Shown here in pieces: positions 15,704 to 24,798 of a stretch of DNA of 54,479 nucleotides. Location of the stretch: positions 1-54,479 of the forward strand of contig DAIDOU010000101.1 of NCBI GenBank assembly GCA_027458945.1, in the 5' to 3' direction. A program made the translations under genes and the position numbers. The DNA comes from Acidobacteriota bacterium (GTDB taxonomy: Bacteria; Acidobacteriota; Thermoanaerobaculia; Thermoanaerobaculales; Thermoanaerobaculaceae). The notes under the pieces were generated by a model, which was not told the origin of the DNA, did no database searches, and saw only the letters and a program-made list of their open reading frames with translations. Position 1 is the first letter of the stretch. Each line of letters starts with the position of its first letter.

Positions 15704-17217
15704 CCGATCCGCATCTCTGGTGGTACGTATCCCGATCCGCCGCCATCGTGGCCTGGACGCTGCTGACGCTGACGACCCTGTGGGGCATCCTGCTGTCCAC
15801 CCGCGTCCTTCGGGTCGCCGACAACCCCGCGTGGCTGCGGACCCTGCACGCCCACCTCAGCGGGATCGCCCTCCTCATGACCTTCATCCATGTGGGCTCG
15901 CTGCTGCTGGACCCGTACCTGCGCTCCCAGGGCTTCGGGATCGCCGCCGCACTGGTGCCGCTCTCATCGCACTATGCGCCGCTGCCGCTCTCCCTGGGCA
16001 TCGTGGCGCTCTACCTCATGGCCGCCGTCGGGCTCTCCTCGCTCGCCATGCGCCTCCTCCCCCGCCGCCTATGGAAGGGCCTCCACTTCGCGAGCTACGC
16101 CATCGTCGTGCTCGTCGCCTTCCACGCCGCAACGGCCGGAACCGATACCGGCACCGGGTGGTACATCTCGCTGTCCACCGCCGTCATCGTGGCGACGGCG
16201 ATGGCGGTCATCGTGAGGCAGTTCGTGGGCTCGGCCGCAGCCCAGCGGCGCCGGAGCGCGGCGAAGACGCGCCAGAGCGCGGTACGCGAGCGAATACCCG
16301 TCCGGGTGGCCGCGCTGCGCCAGCGGGCGGAGGATGTGCGCGGCGTCCGCCTCGTGCCACTGACCGACGATCCGCTGCCGCCGTGGACGCCCGGAGCGCA
16401 CATCACCGTCCACCTCCCGAACGGCCTGGAACGGCGCTACTCGCTCTGCGGCGACCCGGCGGAGCGACACTCCTACGACATCGCCGTCGCCCGCTCGCCC
16501 GACTCCGCAGGCGGAAGCCGGTTCATCCACGACTGGCTCGTCGCCGGCCAGATGCTGGAAATCGATCCGCCGCGCAACAACTTCCCCCTTGACGCAGCCC
16601 CGGACTACCTGTTCGTCGCCGGCGGCATCGGCATCACGCCGATCATGGCGATGATCGCCTCACTTCCCGCGTCGCGGAACTGGGAGCTGCTCTACATCGG
16701 CCGGACCCGCTCGAGGATGGCCTTCGCAGAGTCGCTCGCGGCGCGCTACCCGGGCAGAGTCACGATCTACGCGCGGGACGAGCACACCGAGCGGCTCCCT
16801 GTGGCGGACCTCGCGGCGCACAGCACCGCCCAGGTCTACGCCTGCGGCCCGGCCGGTCTTCTCGACGCGCTCGCCGCGGTCGTGCCGGCTGGACGACTCC
16901 ATCTCGAGCGGTTCGTGCCCGTCGACCGGCGGGCCGGCCTGCGCCCGAGCCCGGTGCAGGTCGAGCTCGCGGGCGTCGGCTCGTTCCGCGTTCCGGCCAA
17001 CCGCAGCATCCTCGACGTGCTGGAGGCCGCCGGGGCGCCCATCGCGGGCTCCTGCCGCGAAGGCGTATGCGGCGCCTGCGAGCTGCGGGTGCTCGACGGA
17101 ACGCCGCTCCACCTCGACTCGGTGCTCGGCGACGCCGAGAAGGATGCCGCGCGGGTCATGTACCCGTGCGTCTCGCGCTCCGTCACTGATCGCCTGGTCG
17201 TCGATCTCGTCGACTGA
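15700..17217 (+). CDS. Membrane ferric-reductase-like / ferredoxin-NAD(P) reductase / 2Fe-2S fusion
   Basis: The 505-residue protein has about six TM helices with paired histidines (HAHLSG, HVGSLL, HFASY, HAATAG) as in ferric reductase b-type haem domains. A cytoplasmic FAD-binding barrel (RRYSLCGD), an NAD(P) domain (GGIGITPIMAMI, YACGPAGLLDAL) and a plant-type 2Fe-2S ferredoxin (CREGVCGAC, then a fourth Cys in MYPCVSRS) follow. It can carry electrons from NAD(P)H through flavin, iron-sulfur and haem across the membrane. The GTG start overlaps the apbE stop. Its last 35 bp overlap the convergent GH130 gene. Confidence 0.93.
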   Translation: MTDPHLWWYVSRSAAIVAWTLLTLTTLWGILLSTRVLRVADNPAWLRTLHAHLSGIALLMTFIHVGSLLLDPYLRSQGFGIAAALVPLSSHYAPLPLSLGIVALYLMAAVGLSSLAMRLLPRRLWKGLHFASYAIVVLVAFHAATAGTDTGTGWYISLSTAVIVATAMAVIVRQFVGSAAAQRRRSAAKTRQSAVRERIPVRVAALRQRAEDVRGVRLVPLTDDPLPPWTPGAHITVHLPNGLERRYSLCGDPAERHSYDIAVARSPDSAGGSRFIHDWLVAGQMLEIDPPRNNFPLDAAPDYLFVAGGIGITPIMAMIASLPASRNWELLYIGRTRSRMAFAESLAARYPGRVTIYARDEHTERLPVADLAAHSTAQVYACGPAGLLDALAAVVPAGRLHLERFVPVDRRAGLRPSPVQVELAGVGSFRVPANRSILDVLEAAGAPIAGSCREGVCGACELRVLDGTPLHLDSVLGDAEKDAARVMYPCVSRSVTDRLVVDLVD

Positions 17218-18508
17218 GGTCGGGACGGATCCACGTCGACGGCGACGGCGGACGCATCGCGGCCAGGAGTGCGTCGAGCTCGACCGAGACGACCCGGATG
17301 CGCGCGTCGTCGACACCGTGGGGAATCCACAGCACGCCGTCGTGGACGATTCCGCCGCAACTGTAGACGACGTTCGGAACGTAGCCGCCGCCGTCCGATC
17401 CGGACGGCTCGACGAGCGGGCCGGGAAGCACGCCGATGACGTGGGACGGGTCGGCCAACTCCAGCAGGATCGCGCCGATGCTGTAGACGCGCATCGGCGC
17501 GACGCCGTGCGTGAGGACGAGCCATCCGGCCGCCGTCTCGATCGGCGGCCCGCAGTTGCCGCTCTGAACGACCTCCCAGAGTGCGTCGGGGCCGTGCAGC
17601 GGCTCCTCGGTGCTCCAGTCGAGCCCGTCCGGCGAGCGGGCGAGGCCGAGGGATTCCCCGTCCGTGCGGCCGAGCGCGAGATGCATCCCGCCGACGAGGC
17701 GCGGGAACAGCGCCATGCCCTTCGTCCACGCCGGAGGACCGGTCAGGCTGCGGACGGCGAACTCGCGGAAGTCGGTCGTCGTCAGGAGCTTCGAGGCGAT
17801 CGAGCCGCCGTCGTAGGCCGTGAAGGTGCCCCGGTACTCGCGCCCGCCGTCGTGCTCGAAGGCGACGAGGCGGACGTCCTCGATTCCGTGGCTCTCCTCG
17901 TCGGTGACGGGGAACAGCACCCGCGTGCTGAGGCCACTGGTCGGGTCGAAGACCGCCCGGTAGGACGAGTCGGCGTCGGCGCTGACGACGGCGCGGCTGA
18001 GCGGGGCCTGGCGGGGAAGGAACTCCCAGCGGCGACCCGGGCCGATCACCGCCTCGCAGAACTGGACCGAGGAGAGGTGCGGCTCGCCGATCGAGCGCAG
18101 CGACAGCATCACCCGGAGCTGGCCGGGGGCGAGCCCGCTCTGATCCGGGTGGGCGACGGCGCTCGGATTGCACAGCGCCGTGCCCTCCACCGAGTACTCG
18201 GCGGTGAAGGCCGCGCCCACGACGATCGCCATGTCGTCGTCGAGGTCCGGCGCGCCGGGCGCGCGCACCGCGGCGGCGTTCGCGCGCAGCGTCGCGACGA
18301 GGCCGTCGTGGCGGGCGCCGAAGCGGTCGAGGATGGACCACGCCTCGGCCGCGATCGCATCCGGCGACGTCGCCAGCACGCGCGCGAGCACGCCCTCGGT
18401 GCGCGGTTCGCCGCCAGGGGTGCTCTCGCCCGGCAGGAAGAGGCGGGCGATGGCCCGTCCAGGGTCCGGGGCGAGCTCGACTCCGGCGTCCGTGGCGAGG
18501 ATGCTCAT
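17183..18508 (-). CDS. GH130-type beta-mannoside phosphorylase/glycosidase
   Basis: The 441-residue protein has the five-bladed propeller signature of GH130 in its C-terminal two thirds (GGMHLALGRTD, LARSPDGLDWS, GNCGPPIET, GWLVLTHGV, YSIGAILLELADP, GGGYVPNVVYSCGG). Family members phosphorolyse or hydrolyse beta-1,2 or beta-1,4 mannosides. About 150 N-terminal residues precede the propeller. Its ATG overlaps the stop of the preceding toroid protein by four bases. It is third of three coupled genes with a GT4 transferase, pointing to assembly or turnover of a mannose-containing glycan. No signal peptide is visible, so it is likely cytoplasmic. Confidence 0.85.
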   Translation of the reverse strand: MSILATDAGVELAPDPGRAIARLFLPGESTPGGEPRTEGVLARVLATSPDAIAAEAWSILDRFGARHDGLVATLRANAAAVRAPGAPDLDDDMAIVVGAAFTAEYSVEGTALCNPSAVAHPDQSGLAPGQLRVMLSLRSIGEPHLSSVQFCEAVIGPGRRWEFLPRQAPLSRAVVSADADSSYRAVFDPTSGLSTRVLFPVTDEESHGIEDVRLVAFEHDGGREYRGTFTAYDGGSIASKLLTTTDFREFAVRSLTGPPAWTKGMALFPRLVGGMHLALGRTDGESLGLARSPDGLDWSTEEPLHGPDALWEVVQSGNCGPPIETAAGWLVLTHGVAPMRVYSIGAILLELADPSHVIGVLPGPLVEPSGSDGGGYVPNVVYSCGGIVHDGVLWIPHGVDDARIRVVSVELDALLAAMRPPSPSTWIRPDLSRRDRRPGDQ

Positions 18509-19536
18509 GCGAGCCGTCGGGCCGCCAGGCGGGCGTCCTGGTTCGCGCTGATCGCGGCCAGCGTGGACTCCGCGCCGCAGTTCTCGTTGCGCCCGCCGGG
18601 CTCGAGACCGTCGTATCCGGCCCCGGTGGCGAGATCGACCATCACCGTGCCGGCATCGTTGTCGCCGGTGAACCAGGCCCAGGCCCTCAGCGTCTCGCGC
18701 GCCCAGTGGGCCTCGCCCGTGACGGCGAGCGCTGCGACGCAGGCATCGGCGAGCGCCGCCGCCTCGATCGGCTGCTGGTCCCAGAGCGGCCCGGGCTCGC
18801 CGGCGCCGCGTCCGTCCGTGCCCGCCAGAGACAGATGCCCGGACGGGCTCGTCTCGATGGCGAGCAGGGCGGTGAGGAGGGCGATCCCGTCCGCGACGGT
18901 CCCGTCCTCGCCGAGCGCATCGCCGCCGACGATGAGCGCGCGGCACAGCGCCGCGTTCGCGTAGCGCAGCCTCGGCTCGGGCCATCCCCAGTCGGCGAGC
19001 GGGTGGCGGGGAATGCGGGCGAGGCAGTCGACGAGCAGGAGCCTGGCCGCGGCCAGGTGCGGCAGGGCCGCGAGCACGTCGGCGGCGCCGACGGCGGCGA
19101 ACGCCGAGGCGCGGACGTCCGTCGACGAGCGCCCCGCAGCGCGGAGGAAGGCGCGCAGCGCGCGAGCCCGGTCGCCCGCGCTGGGCGCGTACCTCACCAT
19201 CGCGCCGAGGCCGGCGACGGCGCGCCCCCACCAGTCGTCGGTCGAGGGCTGATCGGTCCAGTCGCCGGCCGGCGACATCCGGTTGTGGACGGCGCCGTTC
19301 GCCGTGACGGCCCGCTCGAGGAACGCGAGGTACACGCCGGCGAGGCCGACGAGCTCCGCCGTGCGCTCGGGCTCGCGCACGACCGCCGTCAGCGCGCGGG
19401 CGACGTCGTCGGTGCAGTAGCCGTGCCCGATACGCGGCGCACGATGGTCGGCGTGCTCGTAGATGCCGTGGCTGCCGGTCATGGCGGCCACATGACTGTA
19501 GGGCAGCGGCGCGATGGCCGTCTCGACGACGGTCAT
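18505..19536 (-). CDS. Predicted alpha/alpha-toroid protein of the GT4-GH130 operon
   Basis: This 343-residue cytoplasmic protein is built of repeated helical pairs, with Trp/Asp/Tyr-rich loops (GHGYCTDDVARAL, DQPSTDDWWGRAV, WGWPEPRLRYANA, LWDQQPIEAAALADA, GRNENCGAEST) like six-hairpin sugar enzymes. I do not recognise a named catalytic family. It lies between a GT4 glycosyltransferase and a GH130 protein with four-base overlaps at both ends, so it should act on the same glycan. It could be a hydrolase, an epimerase or a non-enzymatic partner. Confidence 0.75.
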   Translation of the reverse strand: MTVVETAIAPLPYSHVAAMTGSHGIYEHADHRAPRIGHGYCTDDVARALTAVVREPERTAELVGLAGVYLAFLERAVTANGAVHNRMSPAGDWTDQPSTDDWWGRAVAGLGAMVRYAPSAGDRARALRAFLRAAGRSSTDVRASAFAAVGAADVLAALPHLAAARLLLVDCLARIPRHPLADWGWPEPRLRYANAALCRALIVGGDALGEDGTVADGIALLTALLAIETSPSGHLSLAGTDGRGAGEPGPLWDQQPIEAAALADACVAALAVTGEAHWARETLRAWAWFTGDNDAGTVMVDLATGAGYDGLEPGGRNENCGAESTLAAISANQDARLAARRLA

Positions 19537-20681
19537 CGGGGAACGCGGTCGACGACGGCGAGCTCCGCGGCGAGTTCGCGGTAGCGTTCTGCGACGGTCT
19601 CCCAGCTGTTCGCCCGGGCGGATTCCAGGGCGCGGGCCGCGGCGGCCAGCGCATGGCGCGGATCGCGCAGCACGGTGCGGATCGCCGCGGCGATCTGGTC
19701 CGGGCGCTGATGGTCGACGAGCATGCCGCCGCCCCCCGCGAGCACCTCGATCGCGTGCGGGAACCGGGTCGCGATGACGAGCTTGCCGGCCGCGGCGGCC
19801 TCCGCCAGGACCCCGGACGTCGCCTGCTCGCGAGAGTCATAGGGCAGCAGCACGATGTCGGCGGCCGCGACCTCGGCGGCGAGCTCCGCCGTCTCGCGAT
19901 ACCGTCCGTCGATCTCGACGTCGTCGGCCAGAGCGAGCTCGTCGACGAGCGCCAGCAGGGAGCGCCGGTACCGCTGGCCCTCCTCCAGCACGACCTTGGG
20001 ATGGGTCTGCCCGAGCACGCGGTACAGCGGCGCCGGCGTCAGGTCGCCGAGCTCGGCGAGCGCGCGGATGCCCCACTCGATGCCCTTTCCCGGGCCGATC
20101 AGACCCCACGTCAGGATCACCGGGCGCGGAGACTCGCGCACCGCCGTCGCCGACGCCCACGGCCCGACGCCGTGCGGGATGAGGTGCAGCTTCGCCGGCG
20201 GGACCGCGTACTCGTCGGCGAGCAGCGCGAACGCCGTCGCCGTCATGGCCACGACCGCGCCGGCGAGCGCCGCGATGCCCGCGGTGACCTCCCGCTGATG
20301 AGGGGTCGGCGTCGCGAGCACGGTGTGCATCACCACGATGCTGGGCCGGCGCAGGCGGGCGAGCACGTCGAGGATCTCGTCGCCATCGGGTCCGCCGTAG
20401 ATGCCGTACTCGTGCTGCACGATGACGACATCGGAGGCGTGGAGCATGTCGGCCGCGCGCGCCCGGCTGGCGTCGTCGTCGGGGCGCAGCACGCTCCCGA
20501 TCCGCAGCCCGGGCCCCGGAAGGGACGGGCCCGCGGGGACGAGGTCATCGACGCGCACGATGATCGACTCGTCGTCCTCGACGGCCGCGATGGTCGAAGC
20601 GAGGGCCTCGGTGAAGGTGGCGAGCCCGCACCGCGTCGGCGGGTAGGTGCTCAGGTATCCGAACCGGGTCATCGACCGCAT
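19533..20681 (-). CDS. GT4-family glycosyltransferase
   Basis: The 382-residue protein has a GT-B layout: N-terminal Rossmann half (FGYLSTYPPTRCGLATFT, VVIVQHEYGIYGG), then a nucleotide-sugar half (LTWGLIGPGKGIEWGIRAL, the DVEIDGRY loop, and the EATSGVLAEA-like motif here EQATSGVLAEAAAAGKLVIAT). It would transfer a sugar, probably mannose from GDP-mannose, in the cytoplasm. It is first of three coupled genes. A second ATG three codons in (20672) begins closer to the conserved strand and may be the true start. Confidence 0.88.
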   Translation of the reverse strand: MRSMTRFGYLSTYPPTRCGLATFTEALASTIAAVEDDESIIVRVDDLVPAGPSLPGPGLRIGSVLRPDDDASRARAADMLHASDVVIVQHEYGIYGGPDGDEILDVLARLRRPSIVVMHTVLATPTPHQREVTAGIAALAGAVVAMTATAFALLADEYAVPPAKLHLIPHGVGPWASATAVRESPRPVILTWGLIGPGKGIEWGIRALAELGDLTPAPLYRVLGQTHPKVVLEEGQRYRRSLLALVDELALADDVEIDGRYRETAELAAEVAAADIVLLPYDSREQATSGVLAEAAAAGKLVIATRFPHAIEVLAGGGGMLVDHQRPDQIAAAIRTVLRDPRHALAAAARALESARANSWETVAERYRELAAELAVVDRVPR

Positions 20682-20971
20682 CCGTCCGTTACGGCCTGCG
20701 CCGAGGCACCGGGCCGATGGCGAGACGTCTGCCGGACGGCACCTCCCGTGGAATCACAGCGTGATCCGGTCGACGACGACCGAGCGGAACTGCTGCGATC
20801 CGGCCGTCGCAGGTAGTGCGAGCATACGCCCGCCGCCTGCACGCGGCCTGGGCGCCGAGCGAGCGCTTGACCCGACCGGAGCAGGCCCATCGGGCTAGAT
20901 TGGGTGCGCAGGACGGTGTGCCGGGAAGTCTGGTCGGCGATGACTCGCTGACGCCACAGAAGGGTACGCCG

Positions 20972-22435
20972 ATGGAGAACGAAACGTTCGCGCTGACCGT
21001 CCTGATCGGCGCTGCGGTGGTGGTCGCCGCCGTGTTCTCGAACCGGCTCACCCGCCTGCTGCGGATCCCGACCCCGGCGCTCTTCCTGATTCTCGCCGCC
21101 ATCGCCGCGCTGTTCCTTCCCCCGTTCACCGCCGACAACCGCATCGTCGACGAACGGGTCGTGAGCATCGCCCTCGTGGTCATCCTCTTCGACGGCGGGA
21201 TGCACATCGGCTGGAGCCGATTCCGGGCGGCCCTGGGACCGATCGCCTGGATAGGCATCGCCGGCACCGCGGTCACGGCCGGCGCGATCGCCGTCGCCGC
21301 GCACTTCCTGTTCGGGTTCGAATGGCAGAGTTCGCTCCTCCTCGGTGCGGCTCTCTCCCCTACCGATCCCGCTGTCGTGTTCTCCGTGCTCGCCGGCCGC
21401 GAGATCTCCGGCCGCTCGGGCACGATCCTCGAGGGCGAGTCGGGTGCCAACGATCCGGTCGGGATCGCGTTGATGCTCAGCCTGCTCAGCGTCGGCGGAG
21501 CCGGACTCGACTCGGTGGGGACCGGCGTGGCGACCTTCGTGCTCCAGTTGGCGATCGGGGCGGCAGTGGGCATCGCCGGCGGCCTCGTCCTCGCCTGGGT
21601 CATGCGCCGGGTGCGCCTGCCGGACGAGGCTCTGGCCTCCGTCTTCACCGTGGCCGCCGCGGTGCTGCTCTACGCGGTCGGCACGGCGCTGCAGGGATCG
21701 GGCTTCCTTGCGGCGTTCATCGCCGGCATCCTGGTCGGCGACGTGCGCGCACCCTACAAACGCGAATCCGAGCGATTCAGCTCGGGGCTGGCGAGTCTGG
21801 CCGAGATCACCGTGTTCGTCCTGCTCGGTCTCAGCGTCCGGCTGCGCGACGTGCTCCGGCCGGAACTGCTCCTCACCGGGCTGGCGATCGCCGGGCTGCT
21901 GATCTTCGTCATCCGCCCGGTGTTCGTCGGCCTGCTCACCCTTCCGATCCGGCTCAAACGCGGCGAACGCGCCTTCATCCTCTGGGCCGGGCTCAAGGGT
22001 GCCGTCCCGATCCTGCTCGGCATGTTCATCCTCGAATCGGGCGCGCCGGGCGCCGCCGAGCTGTACGCCATCGTCTTCATCGTCGTGCTCGCCTCGGTTC
22101 TGCTCCAAGGCGGGCTCGTGCCGCTCTTCGCGAAACTGCTCCGGGTGCCGATGCGCATCGTGGAGGCGCGGCCGTGGTCCCTCGACGTGAAGTTCGCCGA
22201 CGAACCGGAAGGCCTGCGCCGTCACGTGGTGGCCGCCGGCTCGCCGGCGGACGGAAGCACGGTCGCCGAGATCTCCACCGGTGACGACGACTGGATCAGT
22301 CTCATCAGCCGCGCCGGGCGCAACATCCCGGTCCGCAACAGCACCCGCCTGCACGCCGGAGACGTCGTGCTCACCCAGGTCGACGGCGAAGAACGGCTGG
22401 CATCCCGATTCGACGCCCCGGCCTCACCGCAATAG
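20972..22435 (+). CDS. CPA1-type K+(Na+)/H+ antiporter with TrkA-C domain
   Basis: The 487-residue membrane protein has about 12 TM helices with the family motif LSPTDPAVVFSVL and the ion-binding GESGANDPVGIALML. A cytoplasmic TrkA_C-like domain follows (HVVAAGSPADGSTVAEI to the end). It matches NhaP2/CvrA antiporters that export K+ or Na+ in exchange for protons and help with volume and pH control. The ATG at 20972 follows AGAAGGG; longer upstream frames lack hydrophobic character. The osmoprotectant transporter genes lie just downstream on the other strand. Confidence 0.92.
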   Translation: MENETFALTVLIGAAVVVAAVFSNRLTRLLRIPTPALFLILAAIAALFLPPFTADNRIVDERVVSIALVVILFDGGMHIGWSRFRAALGPIAWIGIAGTAVTAGAIAVAAHFLFGFEWQSSLLLGAALSPTDPAVVFSVLAGREISGRSGTILEGESGANDPVGIALMLSLLSVGGAGLDSVGTGVATFVLQLAIGAAVGIAGGLVLAWVMRRVRLPDEALASVFTVAAAVLLYAVGTALQGSGFLAAFIAGILVGDVRAPYKRESERFSSGLASLAEITVFVLLGLSVRLRDVLRPELLLTGLAIAGLLIFVIRPVFVGLLTLPIRLKRGERAFILWAGLKGAVPILLGMFILESGAPGAAELYAIVFIVVLASVLLQGGLVPLFAKLLRVPMRIVEARPWSLDVKFADEPEGLRRHVVAAGSPADGSTVAEISTGDDDWISLISRAGRNIPVRNSTRLHAGDVVLTQVDGEERLASRFDAPASPQ

Positions 22436-22446
22436 CGTCGTCACGG

Positions 22447-23856
22447 TCACACGGCGGGCCGGCCGTACGCCTCGAGCAGCCGCAGCCAGATCTCGCTCAT
22501 GGTGGGATAGGCGGGCACGGCATGCCACAGCCGTTCGAGCGTCACCTCCCCGACGACCGCGATCGTCGCGGCGTGGACGAGCTCAGCGACATCCTGACCG
22601 ACGAAGGTCACGCCGACCACGACCTTGCGCCTCTCGTCGACCACCATCTTGGCTCGGCCCTGGTAGCCGTCGGCCTGCAGAGACGCGCCGGCAACCCATC
22701 CCAGGTCGTACTCGACTGCGCGCACCTCGAATCCGGCCGACCGCGCCTCCGCTTCCGTGAGCCCGACTCGGGCGACCTCGGGATCGGTGAAGATCACCTG
22801 CGGCACGGCGGCATGGTCGGCGGTGGCGACATGCGCGCCCCAGGGCGCATCGCGGACCGCGGTGCCGAGGTACCTGGCGGCGATCGCCTCGCCGGCAGCG
22901 CGCGCCTGGTATTTGCCCTGGTGGGTGAGCAGGGCGCGATGGTTGACGTCGCCGACCCCGTAAAGCCAGTCGGTGCCGCGCACGAGCATCGTGTCGTCGA
23001 CGTCGAGCGGCGCATTCGCCGTCAGTCCGACCGCATCGAGCCCCAGGTCGGCCGTCCGGGCGGTCCTCCCGGTCGCCACCAGGACCTCGCTCGCGACCAC
23101 GGCTGGACCGTCGGGCAGTTCGAGGGCCACCGGACCGTCCGGGCCCGATCGGTCGACCCGCACCGGCTGGACTCCGAGGCGGACGTCGACGCCGAGAGCG
23201 CGCAGCGCCCCGGCGACGGCTTCCCCCGCGAACGGCTCCTGGCCGGAGAGCAGACCTGACCGCGCGAGGAGCGTGACGGATGCCCCGAGCCGCGCATAGG
23301 CGGTGGCGAGCTCGACGGCCGCCACTCCCCCGCCGATGACCGCAAGGCTGGCGGGTATGGACTTCGCGCTGGTGGCCTCGCGCGTCGACCAGGGCTGGGC
23401 ATCGGCGAGTCCGGGGATGTCCGGCAGCACGGGCACCGAGCCCGTCGCCACGGCGACCGCGGCGCGAGCCCGGTAGCGGGTGCCGCCGACCTCCACGGCG
23501 CGCACGCCGACGAGCCGGCCGTGACCGCGGATGAGGTCGATGCCCGCCGAGCCGAGCCAGTCGACCTGGGAGGCGTCATCCCAGTTCGCGGCGAAGGAGG
23601 TGCGCCGCTCGAGCACAGCCGCGGCATCGACCCGAGACCCCACGACCTGTGCGGCGCCTCCGACCCGCTGCGCGGCCGCGAGCGCGTGACCGCTGCGAAG
23701 CAGCGCCTTCGACGGCATGCACGCCCAGTAGGAGCATTCGCCGCCGACGAGTTCCTCCTCGACGATCGCGACCGACAGGCCGCGCTTCGCGGCGTAGTCG
23801 GCGACGTTCTCGCCGACGGGACCGGCGCCGATCACGATGAGGTCGTAGAGGTCCAC
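22447..23856 (-). CDS. Pyridine nucleotide-disulfide oxidoreductase (class I, MerA/Lpd-like)
   Basis: The 469-residue flavoprotein has an N-terminal FAD fold (IVIGAGPVGENVA), redox disulfide CSYWAC within GGECSYWACMPSKALLR, an NAD(P) fold (AVIGGGVAAVELA), the second FAD motif GVGDVNHRALLTHQGKYQA and a dimerisation domain. The usual HPTxSE base motif near the C-terminus reads AYPTMSE, so the catalytic His is replaced by Tyr, as in some uncharacterised soluble relatives. Substrate is unknown. It starts with GTG three bases after the osmoprotectant-binding protein stop, so it is the fifth gene of that operon. Confidence 0.88.
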   Translation of the reverse strand: MDLYDLIVIGAGPVGENVADYAAKRGLSVAIVEEELVGGECSYWACMPSKALLRSGHALAAAQRVGGAAQVVGSRVDAAAVLERRTSFAANWDDASQVDWLGSAGIDLIRGHGRLVGVRAVEVGGTRYRARAAVAVATGSVPVLPDIPGLADAQPWSTREATSAKSIPASLAVIGGGVAAVELATAYARLGASVTLLARSGLLSGQEPFAGEAVAGALRALGVDVRLGVQPVRVDRSGPDGPVALELPDGPAVVASEVLVATGRTARTADLGLDAVGLTANAPLDVDDTMLVRGTDWLYGVGDVNHRALLTHQGKYQARAAGEAIAARYLGTAVRDAPWGAHVATADHAAVPQVIFTDPEVARVGLTEAEARSAGFEVRAVEYDLGWVAGASLQADGYQGRAKMVVDERRKVVVGVTFVGQDVAELVHAATIAVVGEVTLERLWHAVPAYPTMSEIWLRLLEAYGRPAV

Positions 23857-23859
23857 AGC

Positions 23860-24798
23860 TCAGCCGAACAGATTCTTCTGCTTCAGCCACTCCGTGGCGA
23901 TGTTCTGCGCGGATTCCTTGCCGACCGAGCTCTTGGTGTTCATCTCGATGAGGTCCGCGGTGGTGAGGTTGGCCTGCACCTTGTCGAGCGCCTGGGTGAC
24001 GGCGGCGTCGGCCTTGCCGGAGTTGATGAGCGGAACGACGTTCTGCGCGAGGACCATGTGGTCCGGATCCGCCAGCGTCACGAGGTTGTTCTGGGTGATC
24101 GACGGAGTGGTCGAGTAGATGTCGGCGAGCTGGGCCTTGCCGTCGAGCAGCGCCTTGAGCGTGTTCGGGCCGCCGCCGTCGTTGATCGGCAGCAGGGTGG
24201 CGCTCACTCCGTAGACGCTCTTGAGGCCGGGGATGCCGTACGGCCGGGTCTGGAACTCCGGGTTCGCGGCGACGGTGATCGGGTCGGTGACCTTCTTGAG
24301 GTCCGCGAGGCTCGTGACGCCCCACTTTTCGCTGAAGGCCTTCGTGACGTTGTACGAGTCGGCGTCCTGCGCCGCAGCCTGGTCGAGTACCTCGTAGCCC
24401 TGCGGAACCGCCGTCTTCAGCGCCGTGTACACGTCATCGCTCGACTGGGCCGTCGCCTTCGCGTCGAAGTACTGCAGCAGGTTGCCGGTGTACTCGGGCA
24501 CGAGGTCGATCGAGCCGTCCTTCAGTGCGGCGATGTAGGCGTCGCGGGCGCCGATGTTCGGGGTGACCGTGGCGGCGACGCCGCTCGCCTGCAGCGCGTC
24601 GGCGTAGACGTAGGCGAGGATCTCGCTCTCCGGGAAGGCGGCCGATCCGACGGTGATGCTCGTCACCGGCGCACCGGTCGAGGGCGGTGAGCTTGCCGGG
24701 TTGTTGTCGCCGAGCGGGTTGCTGGATGCGCATCCTGCGAGGGCGGCGGCGAGGGCGAGCACCCCCGCGGCGGCGGTCAGGCGGATGGTTCTGGCCAT
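23860..24798 (-). CDS. Osmoprotectant ABC transporter substrate-binding lipoprotein (OpuC/ProX type)
   Basis: The 312-residue protein has a lipoprotein signal with lipobox LAGC at about 20-23. An OpuAC-type binding domain follows: ITVGSAAFPESEILAYVYADAL, VPEYTGNLLQYF, TVAANPEFQTRPYGIPGL, ADIYSTTPSI. It should bind glycine betaine, choline or similar quaternary amines outside the membrane. Its start overlaps the end of the permease gene by 22 bases. Confidence 0.92.
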   Translation of the reverse strand: MARTIRLTAAAGVLALAAALAGCASSNPLGDNNPASSPPSTGAPVTSITVGSAAFPESEILAYVYADALQASGVAATVTPNIGARDAYIAALKDGSIDLVPEYTGNLLQYFDAKATAQSSDDVYTALKTAVPQGYEVLDQAAAQDADSYNVTKAFSEKWGVTSLADLKKVTDPITVAANPEFQTRPYGIPGLKSVYGVSATLLPINDGGGPNTLKALLDGKAQLADIYSTTPSITQNNLVTLADPDHMVLAQNVVPLINSGKADAAVTQALDKVQANLTTADLIEMNTKSSVGKESAQNIATEWLKQKNLFG

